Source: an uncultured Saprospiraceae bacterium
GTDB taxonomy: Bacteria > Bacteroidota > Bacteroidia > Chitinophagales > Saprospiraceae
Assembly (NCBI GenBank): GCA_937959095.1
Contig: CALGLY010000619.1
Coordinates: forward strand, 1 to 5,207
DNA length: 5,207 bases
Reading direction: 5' to 3'
Below the pieces are notes generated by a model, which was given only the letters and a program-made list of their open reading frames with translations, searched no databases and was not told the origin of the DNA. The first letter of the stretch is position 1. Every line of letters starts with the position of its first letter. The position numbers were made by a program, and so were the translations under genes. This document shows positions 1-3,665 of this stretch, in pieces.

Positions 1-2
1 CC

Positions 3-476
3 TTACCTGATAGAAGATCTATTGATATTGGAGTTCATTTGACAGCCAGCAGCGAATATTATTTATTCAACATAGAAGCCAAATTTTTGCCTCCTAAAGA
101 TTATGTGACAGGAGAATACGGTGCAATCAAACGATTTAAAAAATGTCAACATGGTCTTAACCATCGAAATCCCGAAAAGAGTAAAACACTACCCGAAAGT
201 GCAATTGTTGGCTATTCAAAATCTGGTAATTCCAAAAGCCATCTTGAAAAAATCAACCAAAAAATAGAACGTTTAGCAAATAAAGGTGAAGCGGATAAGT
301 TTGGCTTAACTTGGGCTATGAGCGAGCAACTCAAACAAGTAGCTGAGTCGAGTAAGGCACTTTATAAATCAGAACATAGAAGGATTGATAACTCGACAAT
401 TTTGCTACATCATTTTTGGGTGAATGTTATTGAGTCAACAAAAACAGCGAATAGAAGCAACTCCTATCCGCTGTAA
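3..476 (+). CDS. C-terminal part of a probable PD-(D/E)XK nuclease-like protein (5' end outside window)
   Basis: The frame is open from the first complete codon at 3 to the TAA at 474-476, so this is the last 157 codons of a longer gene. A TTG at 39 could be mistaken for a start, but coding continues upstream of it. Near the visible N-terminus are an aspartate in SIDIGVH and, about 15 residues later, NIEAK. This D...ExK spacing on two predicted strands is the core of the PD-(D/E)XK nuclease fold. It is followed by YGAIKRFKKCQHGL, which would be the helix after the core, and by a strand-like AIVGYSK. The rest is a charged helical stretch and a hydrophobic tail without recognisable motifs. The nuclease assignment is inference from motif spacing; the family and any partner (methylase, phage or defence gene) lie out of sight. 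The gene converges on the minus-strand RNA described below. That it is a coding gene is near certain; the function is moderate at best. Confidence 0.6.
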   Translation, partial: LPDRRSIDIGVHLTASSEYYLFNIEAKFLPPKDYVTGEYGAIKRFKKCQHGLNHRNPEKSKTLPESAIVGYSKSGNSKSHLEKINQKIERLANKGEADKFGLTWAMSEQLKQVAESSKALYKSEHRRIDNSTILLHHFWVNVIESTKTANRSNSYPL

Positions 477-489
477 AATGTGGTTTTTG

Positions 490-523
490 AGAATAAAGAA
501 AAAGGGTTGAGACTACACCTTTT
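490..523 (-). terminator. Terminator-like hairpin at the 3' end of the minus-strand RNA (possibly bidirectional)
   Basis: On the minus strand AAAAGG (523-518) pairs with CCTTTT (505-500) across a 12-nt loop and runs into a T-rich tract (TTTTTCTTTATT). This is an intrinsic-terminator layout with a weak stem. Read on the plus strand, the same hairpin lies 23 bases after the stop of the nuclease-like gene and ends in TTTTG, so it could serve both converging transcripts. Confidence 0.4.
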
Positions 524-537
524 GTGCTAGTGCCTTT

Positions 538-611
538 GTTGCCGTACCCAAAAGGATTGCTTATCCTTTGGTTAGCAACTTGTCCACCAACCAAGTTGGT
601 ACACCAGCAAC
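538..611 (-). other. 3'-terminal three-way-junction domain of the large RNA
   Basis: A two-part stem (GTTGC/GCAAC at 538-542/607-611, then GTACC/GGTAC at 544-548/598-602) encloses two hairpins: AAAGGAT/ATCCTTT (551-557/563-569, 5-nt loop) and AACTTG/CAAGTT (577-582/592-597). All these helices are perfect matches and mutually compatible, giving a compact closed domain just before the terminator-like hairpin. An alternative small hairpin, ACCAA/TTGGT, overlaps the right arm. Confidence 0.55.
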
Positions 612-770
612 GCCGCCTTTTTTTTCAGAGAGAGGCTGTTCTCTCGTCGCATTATGCATTCTCGACTTCATTTTTTCCCCCTGCCGCTACGTCACGGCAT
701 ACGGTCACGCTTCTAACGCTCACCTAGCGTGCAAACTTCCATCAAGTGTATTGGCCTTGCGAGCCTCCAC

Positions 771-804
771 AACTCCTAGTTAAGCGCACGCGCTCCTAGG
801 AATT
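771..804 (-). other. Long hairpin of the large RNA on the 3' side of the tRNA
   Basis: On the minus strand AATTCCTAG (804-796) pairs with CTAGGAGTT (779-771) over nine pairs including one T-G wobble. Inside it AGCG/CGCT (794-791 with 786-783) closes a 4-nt loop. The wobble is a mismatch on the plus strand, which supports minus-strand transcription. Confidence 0.5.
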
Positions 805-824
805 AGGCGTTTTGATTACATAAC

Positions 825-940
825 ACCGGTCAGGTCTTTGCCTTATAAAGAAACAGGAATCGAACCTGTGACACTTTGATCCAAGTCAAATGCTCTACCA
901 AACTGAGCTATTCTTCCCCACTAAGATGTGCCTGACCAGT
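825..940 (-). other. 10-bp clamp helix around the embedded tRNA
   Basis: Minus-strand ACTGGTCAGG (940-931) pairs with CCTGACCGGT (834-825) in ten consecutive pairs, nine Watson-Crick and one T-G. The two arms stand 13 and 10 bases outside the tRNA ends, so the tRNA would be presented as a side domain on this stem. This is direct evidence that the tRNA-like unit and its surroundings fold as one RNA rather than being unrelated neighbours. Confidence 0.6.
845..917 (-). tRNA. tRNA or tRNA-like domain, probable UGG anticodon, 6-nt anticodon loop
   Basis: On the minus strand a cloverleaf can be drawn. The acceptor is GGAAGAA (917-911) with TTCTTTA (852-846), whose first pair G-A is mismatched and second is G-T. 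TA follows at 910-909, then the D stem GCTC/GAGC (908-905/895-892) with loop AGTTTGGTA. The anticodon stem is TTTGA/TCAAA (890-886/879-875). The variable segment is GTGTC, and the T arm is ACAGG-TTCGATT-CCTGT (869-853). The anticodon loop CTTGGA has six bases instead of seven. Aligning U33 gives anticodon UGG (proline), but the short loop makes the isotype doubtful; a seven-base loop would break two stem pairs. No CCA is encoded. The invariant D- and T-arm bases are intact, so the fold is real. It could be a functional tRNA, a decayed copy, or a structural tRNA mimic inside the large RNA. Confidence 0.75.
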
Positions 941-1018
941 CGCTCCATAGCCTTTTGAGCTACAGAATACAACACACCTCCTGCGTTTCAGCTTACCAAG
1001 CCTACTGTGCCGTGCTTC

Positions 1019-1057
1019 AAGACTACTACGGTTGTTTGTGAGACAACCGTTCGCCTT
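1019..1057 (-). other. Hairpin with E-loop-like internal loop in the large RNA
   Basis: On the minus strand AAGGC (1057-1053) pairs with GTCTT (1023-1019), including one G-T. Next comes GAA (1052-1050) opposite TAGTA (1028-1024), then a perfect 7-bp stem CGGTTGT/ACAACCG (1049-1043/1035-1029) closing a 7-nt loop. GAA opposite AGTA is the signature of the bacterial loop-E (sarcin-ricin) motif; here one extra T precedes AGTA. Without the E-loop reading, the apical stem can extend to eight pairs. Confidence 0.45.
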
Positions 1058-1064
1058 TTGTACT

Positions 1065-1105
1065 GAATAATCGCAGTTGCGCGGTAACGACTTCTACCAT
1101 TATTC
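1065..1105 (-). other. Compact three-way junction in the large RNA
   Basis: GAATAAT/ATTATTC (1065-1071/1099-1105) is a perfect 7-bp stem that encloses two abutting hairpins. These are CGC-AGTT-GCG (1072-1081) and GGTA/TACC (1083-1086/1095-1098), with only base 1082 left unpaired at the junction. Coordinates and letters are given on the plus strand. Confidence 0.5.
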
Positions 1106-1140
1106 TACACTTTATCTAATCAGCATTCGCTAGTTTCGCA

Positions 1141-1217
1141 TGATAAGGTATGGGAGCGACCCCAATTCGTTCCTCACCGTTGGCCAAGAACGCGTCTCTT
1201 CCTACAAGACCTTATCA
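1141..1217 (-). other. Domain of the large RNA closed by a perfect 9-bp long-range helix
   Basis: TGATAAGGT (1141-1149) is the exact reverse complement of ACCTTATCA (1209-1217), 59 bases away. Inside it CGTTC/GAACG (1168-1172/1188-1192) forms a further hairpin that gains two more pairs, one of them G-U, only on the minus strand. Confidence 0.5.
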
Positions 1218-1228
1218 CTAACTTCATG

Positions 1229-1316
1229 CTCCGTTCTCCGATTACTCGAAGACCTCCGCTAGGAACGGAGGCAAGACAGTGCTTGCTTGAGCGGACTCTG
1301 AACACGAAGTTCGGAG
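1229..1316 (-). other. 5'-side hairpin cluster of the large RNA
   Basis: Three adjacent helices lie end to end. CTCCGTTC/GAACGGAG (1229-1236/1263-1270) is a perfect 8-bp match. GCAAG/CTTGC (1271-1275/1282-1286) has a 6-nt loop. An 8-pair stem joins 1296-1303 to 1309-1316 with a 5-nt loop; its T1299-G1313 wobble would be a mismatch on the minus strand. The last helix is the one piece of evidence against the minus strand. Confidence 0.45.
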
Positions 1317-1388
1317 CAGGAAAGCTGTGGGCCAGCATCTCCTTTTACATAGCTTGCACTATGCTGTCCTTTATTCACCACAAGGATG

Positions 1389-1410
1389 AAAAAGCGATTC
1401 AAGCATCGCT
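1389..1410 (-). other. Perfect hairpin with T-run near the 5' boundary of the large RNA
   Basis: AGCGAT/ATCGCT (1393-1398/1405-1410) closes a 6-nt loop. On the minus strand it is followed directly by TTTTT, the shape of a short intrinsic terminator; on the plus strand it is followed by ATCTCTTTT. It could be the first hairpin of the RNA, an attenuator upstream of it, or a terminator for some other transcript. The sequence alone does not decide. Confidence 0.35.
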
Positions 1411-1470
1411 ATCTCTTTTGTCAAATGGAAATAACTGACGTTTCAGCTACCATTTATTATGATTCTCTAA

Positions 1471-1560
1471 AATTTTGGTTGGTAAGGTGACAAAGAATTT
1501 CAGCAAAGTCTTGTAAATTCTTACTTCTACTTTGCTAAAATTTTTGTCACCACCAAAATT
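1471..1560. repeat. 90-bp AT-rich interrupted inverted repeat
   Basis: The arms pair in blocks: AATTTTGGT (1471-1479) with 1552-1560, GGTGACAAA (1486-1494) with TTTGTCACC (1543-1551), AATTT (1496-1500) with AAATT (1538-1542), and AGCAAAGT (1502-1509) with ACTTTGCT (1529-1536). That is 31 pairs, interrupted mainly by a 6-nt bulge at 1480-1485, around a 19-nt centre (1510-1528). The termini are exact mirror ends, as in a miniature inverted-repeat (MITE-like) element, but I see no clear target duplication. It may instead be a strong transcription-ending hairpin, or the leader of the minus-strand RNA. Confidence 0.6.
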
Positions 1561-1614
1561 GGTAAAGAATGTTTGTCATTTGCCCCTATTAACCCAAACG
1601 TTCATCGAAAAAGT

Positions 1615-1634
1615 TCCGAATTCTGTCGGATTTT
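1615..1634. terminator. Short hairpin, possible terminator
   Basis: TCCGA (1615-1619) and TCGGA (1626-1630) form a 5-bp stem with a 6-nt loop, with TTTT following on the plus strand and ACTTTTT on the minus strand. The stem is short. No obvious transcript ends here, so the role is weakly supported. Nothing else is recognised between 1561 and 1656. Confidence 0.25.
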
Positions 1635-1656
1635 AGAAAAAAAGAGGCTTTTGAAA

Positions 1657-1688
1657 TTTGCTTTATTTTATAAACTAGTTTATGTTTG
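1657..1688 (+). promoter_or_regulatory. Bacteroidota-type promoter for the membrane-protein/regulator operon
   Basis: TTTG (1657-1660) and TATGTTTG (1681-1688) match the known -33 (TTTG) and -7 (TAnnTTTG) elements of the Bacteroidota primary sigma factor, separated by 20 bases. Transcription would begin near 1693-1697. This rules out the in-frame ATG at 1682, which lies within the -7 element, and favours the ATG at 1706 as start, with a leader of about ten bases. Confidence 0.6.
1661..1683. promoter_or_regulatory. Palindromic operator in the regulator-operon promoter
   Basis: ATAAACTAGTTTAT (1670-1683) is a perfect 14-bp palindrome lying between the -33 and -7 elements and overlapping the latter. 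Just upstream, CTTTAT (1661-1666) plus TTT followed by ATAAACT resembles a second, imperfect 7-3-7 pair. The 15 bases TTTATTTTATAAACT (1662-1676) recur exactly, on the opposite strand, at 2721-2735. A protein bound here would block RNA polymerase. The winged-helix protein at 2309 is the natural candidate, by inference. Confidence 0.6.
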
Positions 1689-1705
1689 TGCTAAACAAAG
1701 CAAAT

Positions 1706-2287
1706 ATGAATGCTAACAAGCTAACACCAGAACGGAGTTTAGAAATCATTACACAAGCGATTCAGGAGGCAAAAACGCAGTTTGAAGAAGACGGTTTGAT
1801 TTATGTCTTTTGGGGACTTCTGACGGCGGTAGCAGCTTTTAGTCAATTTTTTTTACTAAAAGATGGCTACCATAGCATCAATTATTATCCTTACTTCTTG
1901 ATGCCTCTAGGCGGTCTGTTTTCTGCCTGGTATTACAGCAAAAAGCAGGTGATGTCAAGTAATAAGGTAAGTAAAATGATTTCGATAAGTTGGATGGTTG
2001 TTTCTATTAATATTTTAATTCTAGGTTTTGGGTTTCCTTCTTTCTTGACTACAAGTTTGATACCTATTATTTTGATTTTAATAGGTATGGCAATTACCAT
2101 TTCAGGCGGCATACTAGGCAGCCGAATTCTTTTAGTTGCAGGTATTTTGCTTAATATTGCAGGCTTCGGAAGCTTCCTAGTCGATTGGATGTATCAACCC
2201 TTAATAATGGGCATTGCATCGGTAGTAGGTGTTTTGATTCCAGGTTTATTGCTGATGACAAATCATCGCAAGAAGCATAGCAAGTAA
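1706..2287 (+). CDS. Small six-helix membrane protein cotranscribed with a winged-helix regulator, function unknown
   Basis: The start at ATG 1706 is chosen because the promoter -7 element covers the other ATG (1682). The product is 193 residues. Residues 1-29 are a charged, soluble helix (SLEIITQAIQEAKTQFEEDG). About six hydrophobic segments follow, near 30-51, 61-78, 92-112, 117-137, 138-156 and 165-185, and the tail is basic (NHRKKHSK), which suggests a cytoplasmic C-terminus. There are no catalytic motifs, and I do not recognise a named family. The gene is 21 bases upstream of the regulator gene. Pairs of a multi-helix inner-membrane protein with a small winged-helix regulator are frequent in Bacteroidota. 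It may sense or relay a membrane signal, or simply be the regulator's target; this is inference. That it is a real gene is very likely. Confidence 0.85.
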   Translation: MNANKLTPERSLEIITQAIQEAKTQFEEDGLIYVFWGLLTAVAAFSQFFLLKDGYHSINYYPYFLMPLGGLFSAWYYSKKQVMSSNKVSKMISISWMVVSINILILGFGFPSFLTTSLIPIILILIGMAITISGGILGSRILLVAGILLNIAGFGSFLVDWMYQPLIMGIASVVGVLIPGLLLMTNHRKKHSK

Positions 2288-2308
2288 GCAATAACTAAAA
2301 CAAGAAGT

Positions 2309-2593
2309 GTGCTAAAGAAATTAAATCCAATCATACATTCAGAGCTTCGGCTTGCTATTATTTCCTATTTGGTTGCCAATGGAAAATCGGACTTCAATGA
2401 ATTGAAGGAACTAACCAAGGCAAGCTCTGGTAATCTTAGTGTACAATTAAAAAAAATAGAAGAAGCGGAATATATCACTATCAAGAAAGGGCATCAAAAT
2501 AATTATCAGCACACCGCAGTAGAGATTACCCCGAAGGGTTTAGAGGCTTTTGATACCTATGTCAATGCGATTAAGAAGTACTTGGGGAATTGA
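2309..2593 (+). CDS. Winged-helix transcriptional regulator (HTH_34-like, ArsR/MarR-type fold)
   Basis: The product is 94 residues from a GTG start; the N-terminus LNPIIHSELRLAIISYL is the usual beginning of this family of short regulators, which supports the GTG. A first helix (about 12-24) is followed by a helix-turn-helix: helix 2 near 28-36, then the recognition helix in SSGNLSVQLKKIEEAEYI (39-56). A beta wing carries KKGHQNNYQHTAVEITPKG (59-77), and a C-terminal helix (78-92) is likely used for dimerisation. The length is full for the single-domain family, and no ligand- or metal-binding cysteine cluster is seen. It lies 21 bases after the membrane-protein gene, in the same operon. A dimer would fit the ATAAACT/AGTTTAT palindromes at 1670 and 2721, implying autoregulation and control of the next gene. 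The fold is confident; the targets are inferred. Confidence 0.88.
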   Translation: MLKKLNPIIHSELRLAIISYLVANGKSDFNELKELTKASSGNLSVQLKKIEEAEYITIKKGHQNNYQHTAVEITPKGLEAFDTYVNAIKKYLGN

Positions 2594-2594
2594 A

Positions 2595-2628
2595 TCAGAA
2601 TTTTCAGAATTGGAAGGTTTTCAGAATT
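2595..2628. repeat. Three copies of TCAGAATT just after the regulator gene
   Basis: TCAGAATT occurs at 2595-2602, 2604-2611 and 2621-2628; the last two extend to TTTTCAGAATT (2601-2611 and 2618-2628). The spacing is irregular (9 and 17 bases). No role is recognised; it may be slippage-derived or a protein-binding cluster. Confidence 0.4.
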
Positions 2629-2647
2629 TTTCTTTTAGAAAATATTC
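2624..2647 (+). terminator. AT-rich hairpin after the regulator gene
   Basis: GAAT+TTTTC (2624-2632) pairs with GAAAA+ATTC (2638-2642 and 2644-2647), nine pairs with a single bulged T and a 5-nt loop. The stem is A-T rich and lacks a clean T-run, so it is a weak terminator candidate at best. Confidence 0.3.
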
Positions 2648-2672
2648 GACTTCCTAAAAATTATAATGCAAT

Positions 2673-2696
2673 GTAAATCAAAGATTTACGCCTTTT
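2673..2696 (+). terminator. Candidate intrinsic terminator of the regulator operon
   Basis: GTAAATC (2673-2679) and GATTTAC (2683-2689) form a perfect 7-bp stem with a 3-nt loop, followed by GCCTTTT. It lies between the regulator stop (2593) and the operator for the next gene (2721), the expected place for the operon to end. Confidence 0.4.
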
Positions 2697-2720
2697 AAAA
2701 CCTATTTTTTTCATCAATTC

Positions 2721-2737
2721 AGTTTATAAAATAAACT
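2721..2737. promoter_or_regulatory. Second copy of the operator, upstream of the lipoprotein gene
   Basis: AGTTTAT-AAA-ATAAACT is a perfect 7-bp inverted repeat with a 3-base spacer, 18 bases before the ATG at 2756. Its half-sites are those of the 1670-1683 palindrome, arranged inside-out, and 15 bases are identical to 1662-1676 on the other strand. TACTTTA directly after it (2737-2743) is a poor match to the -7 element TAnnTTTG, in the same position relative to the operator as in the first promoter. This suggests shared control by the adjacent winged-helix protein. Confidence 0.55.
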
Positions 2738-2755
2738 ACTTTAAAAATATAAATT

Positions 2756-3550
2756 ATGATACGGTCACTTATTTTTCTTCTAGTATTATTCACGGCTTGT
2801 GGTAGCAGTGCCGAACCTATCAATTTCGCGCAAGTAGTCAGCTACGAAACCCAGCAAGCAAGCGCAACTACCGAGCCTTCTTTGGCAGGTATACAGGGGC
2901 GTATACAATCCGCTTTCGCGCAAGCTATGGTTTCTAAAAAGAGCGATGCGATGCAGGAAATAAGTGGCGAATTAGAAACACTTTATAAAAACAAAAAACA
3001 AAACTTGATTCAGTATTGGCGCGCTTATTTGCAGTTCTATATGGCTATTTTCCATATTCAGGCAGGGGACAGCGATGCCTCCGAAGCGGCAGTAGATAAG
3101 GGCGTGGAGTGGATGAAAGCCATGAAGAAAAAGAACTCCGAAGACTATGCACTGCTAAGTATGCTGCAAGGTTTTAGTATTCAATTTAAGGGAATGCGCG
3201 CTATGTTTTTAGCAGGTCAAATCAAGAAAAACGCAGAAACGGCCATTGCTATTGATGCCGAGAATATCCGCGCTCAATATGTCTATGGAAGCAATGATTT
3301 TTATACGCCTGAAAAATATGGCGGCGGCCAAGAAGCAGAAGCTTATCTGCTAAAAGCAATTTCTCTTGATGCCCAAAAAGTAGCGAATGAATATCTACCA
3401 TCTTGGGGAAAAGAGGAAGCCTATGAGTTGCTGATAAAGTGGTACATCAAGCAAGATGATTTAGAGAAGGCGAAGGAACAGTTCAAAGCTGCTAACACAG
3501 AATTTCCGAATAGTTATATGATTAGCCAATTGGCTGCTAAGTTGATTTAG
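2756..3550 (+). CDS. Tetratricopeptide-like lipoprotein or secreted protein
   Basis: The product is 264 residues and starts at an ATG preceded by an AT-rich leader without a clear Shine-Dalgarno. Residues 1-14 are a hydrophobic signal (MIRSLIFLLVLFTA) ending in Cys15 followed by GSS. The lipobox LFTAC is acceptable but not ideal (F at -3), so the protein is probably a lipoprotein and otherwise a periplasmic protein. The mature part is almost entirely helical. Regions near 87-121, 159-170, 192-207 and 221-252 (AYELLIKWYIKQDDLEKAKEQFKAANTEFPN) have the small/large residue spacing of TPR helix pairs, the last being clearest. There is no enzyme motif; TPR domains bind other proteins. The gene sits between the regulator operon, with the matching operator in front, and a TonB-dependent receptor. 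It may therefore be a periplasmic partner of that receptor or of its substrate pathway (inference). Confidence 0.85.
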   Translation: MIRSLIFLLVLFTACGSSAEPINFAQVVSYETQQASATTEPSLAGIQGRIQSAFAQAMVSKKSDAMQEISGELETLYKNKKQNLIQYWRAYLQFYMAIFHIQAGDSDASEAAVDKGVEWMKAMKKKNSEDYALLSMLQGFSIQFKGMRAMFLAGQIKKNAETAIAIDAENIRAQYVYGSNDFYTPEKYGGGQEAEAYLLKAISLDAQKVANEYLPSWGKEEAYELLIKWYIKQDDLEKAKEQFKAANTEFPNSYMISQLAAKLI

Positions 3551-3560
3551 TTTTTTTCTT

Positions 3561-3650
3561 TTGAACCATATAAGGCATATAAGTTCATATAAGAAAATAG
3601 GGTACACGTCGCTTTGGCTTAAATGCCCTTATATACATTATATGGTTCAA
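3561..3650. repeat. 90-bp intergenic inverted repeat with tandem CATATAAG units
   Basis: TTGAACCATATAA (3561-3573) is the exact reverse complement of TTATATGGTTCAA (3638-3650). The left arm holds three CATATAAG units at 3567, 3576 and 3586, a period of 9-10 bases; the right side carries CTTATAT (3628-3634), which can pair with them. The centre (about 3594-3627) is unpaired and less AT-rich. Elements of this style look like dispersed intergenic repeats of Bacteroidota chromosomes. The hairpin may attenuate or terminate transcription between the lipoprotein and receptor genes, or stabilise the upstream message. Confidence 0.6.
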
Positions 3651-3665
3651 TAAAAAATCACACCG

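Larger units (their letters stand above)
490..1417 (-). ncRNA. Large structured non-coding RNA with an embedded tRNA (GOLLD/ROOL-like in style, family unassigned)
   Basis: No convincing protein gene exists here on either strand, yet the sequence is dense with complementary segments. Perfect or near-perfect helices (plus coordinates) are: 538-542/607-611 with 544-548/598-602, 551-557/563-569, 577-582/592-597, 628-633/640-645, 683-686/695-698, 716-720/726-730, 771-779/796-804, 825-834/931-940, 1029-1035/1043-1049, 1065-1071/1099-1105, 1141-1149/1209-1217, 1168-1172/1188-1192, 1229-1236/1263-1270, 1271-1275/1282-1286, 1296-1303/1309-1316, 1333-1338/1361-1366 and 1393-1398/1405-1410. The minus strand is chosen because the nested tRNA reads that way and because helices 825/938, 771/804, 1019/1057 and 1168/1188 gain G-U pairs only on that strand; the helix 1296/1316 favours plus. 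Base composition is near 47% G+C at 541-600, against about 28% at 1441-1500. Size, absence of ORFs, three-way junctions and a tRNA inside are reminiscent of the giant RNAs GOLLD and ROOL. That link is inference, and the exact ends are uncertain. Confidence 0.7.

Noticed and set aside
571..611. CRISPR-like or tandem repeat in the CCAACC/GGTTGG-rich stretch
   Set aside because: The similar words are inverted arms of one hairpin domain, not direct repeats with spacers.
524..783. Two overlapping plus-strand ORFs of 67 and 71 codons
   Set aside because: They run through the hairpins of the structured RNA, have low-complexity serine/threonine/proline composition, no leader signals and no family resemblance. 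They look like chance open frames.
490..1417. RNase P RNA, tmRNA, group I/II intron or rRNA fragment
   Set aside because: I looked for the conserved cores (the GAGGAAAGTCC-type RNase P motif, an alanine tRNA-like end with a tag ORF, a domain V hairpin with an intron ORF, universal rRNA blocks) and recognised none. A database search would be needed to exclude divergent forms.
1394..1424. TTGACA on the minus strand (1424-1419) as a -35 box for the large RNA
   Set aside because: The hexamer is perfect, but 17 bases downstream TGAATC is a poor -10, and Bacteroidota promoters do not use this consensus. I could not identify a convincing promoter for the RNA.
1226..1438. Plus-strand ORF of 70 codons
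   Set aside because: It crosses several perfect RNA helices (1229/1270, 1271/1286, 1296/1316, 1393/1410) that constrain the sequence for pairing, and the protein has no domain-like pattern.
1682..1705. Upstream ATG as start of the membrane protein
   Set aside because: It lies within the TATGTTTG -7 element, so it would not be in the transcript; the ATG at 1706 fits better.
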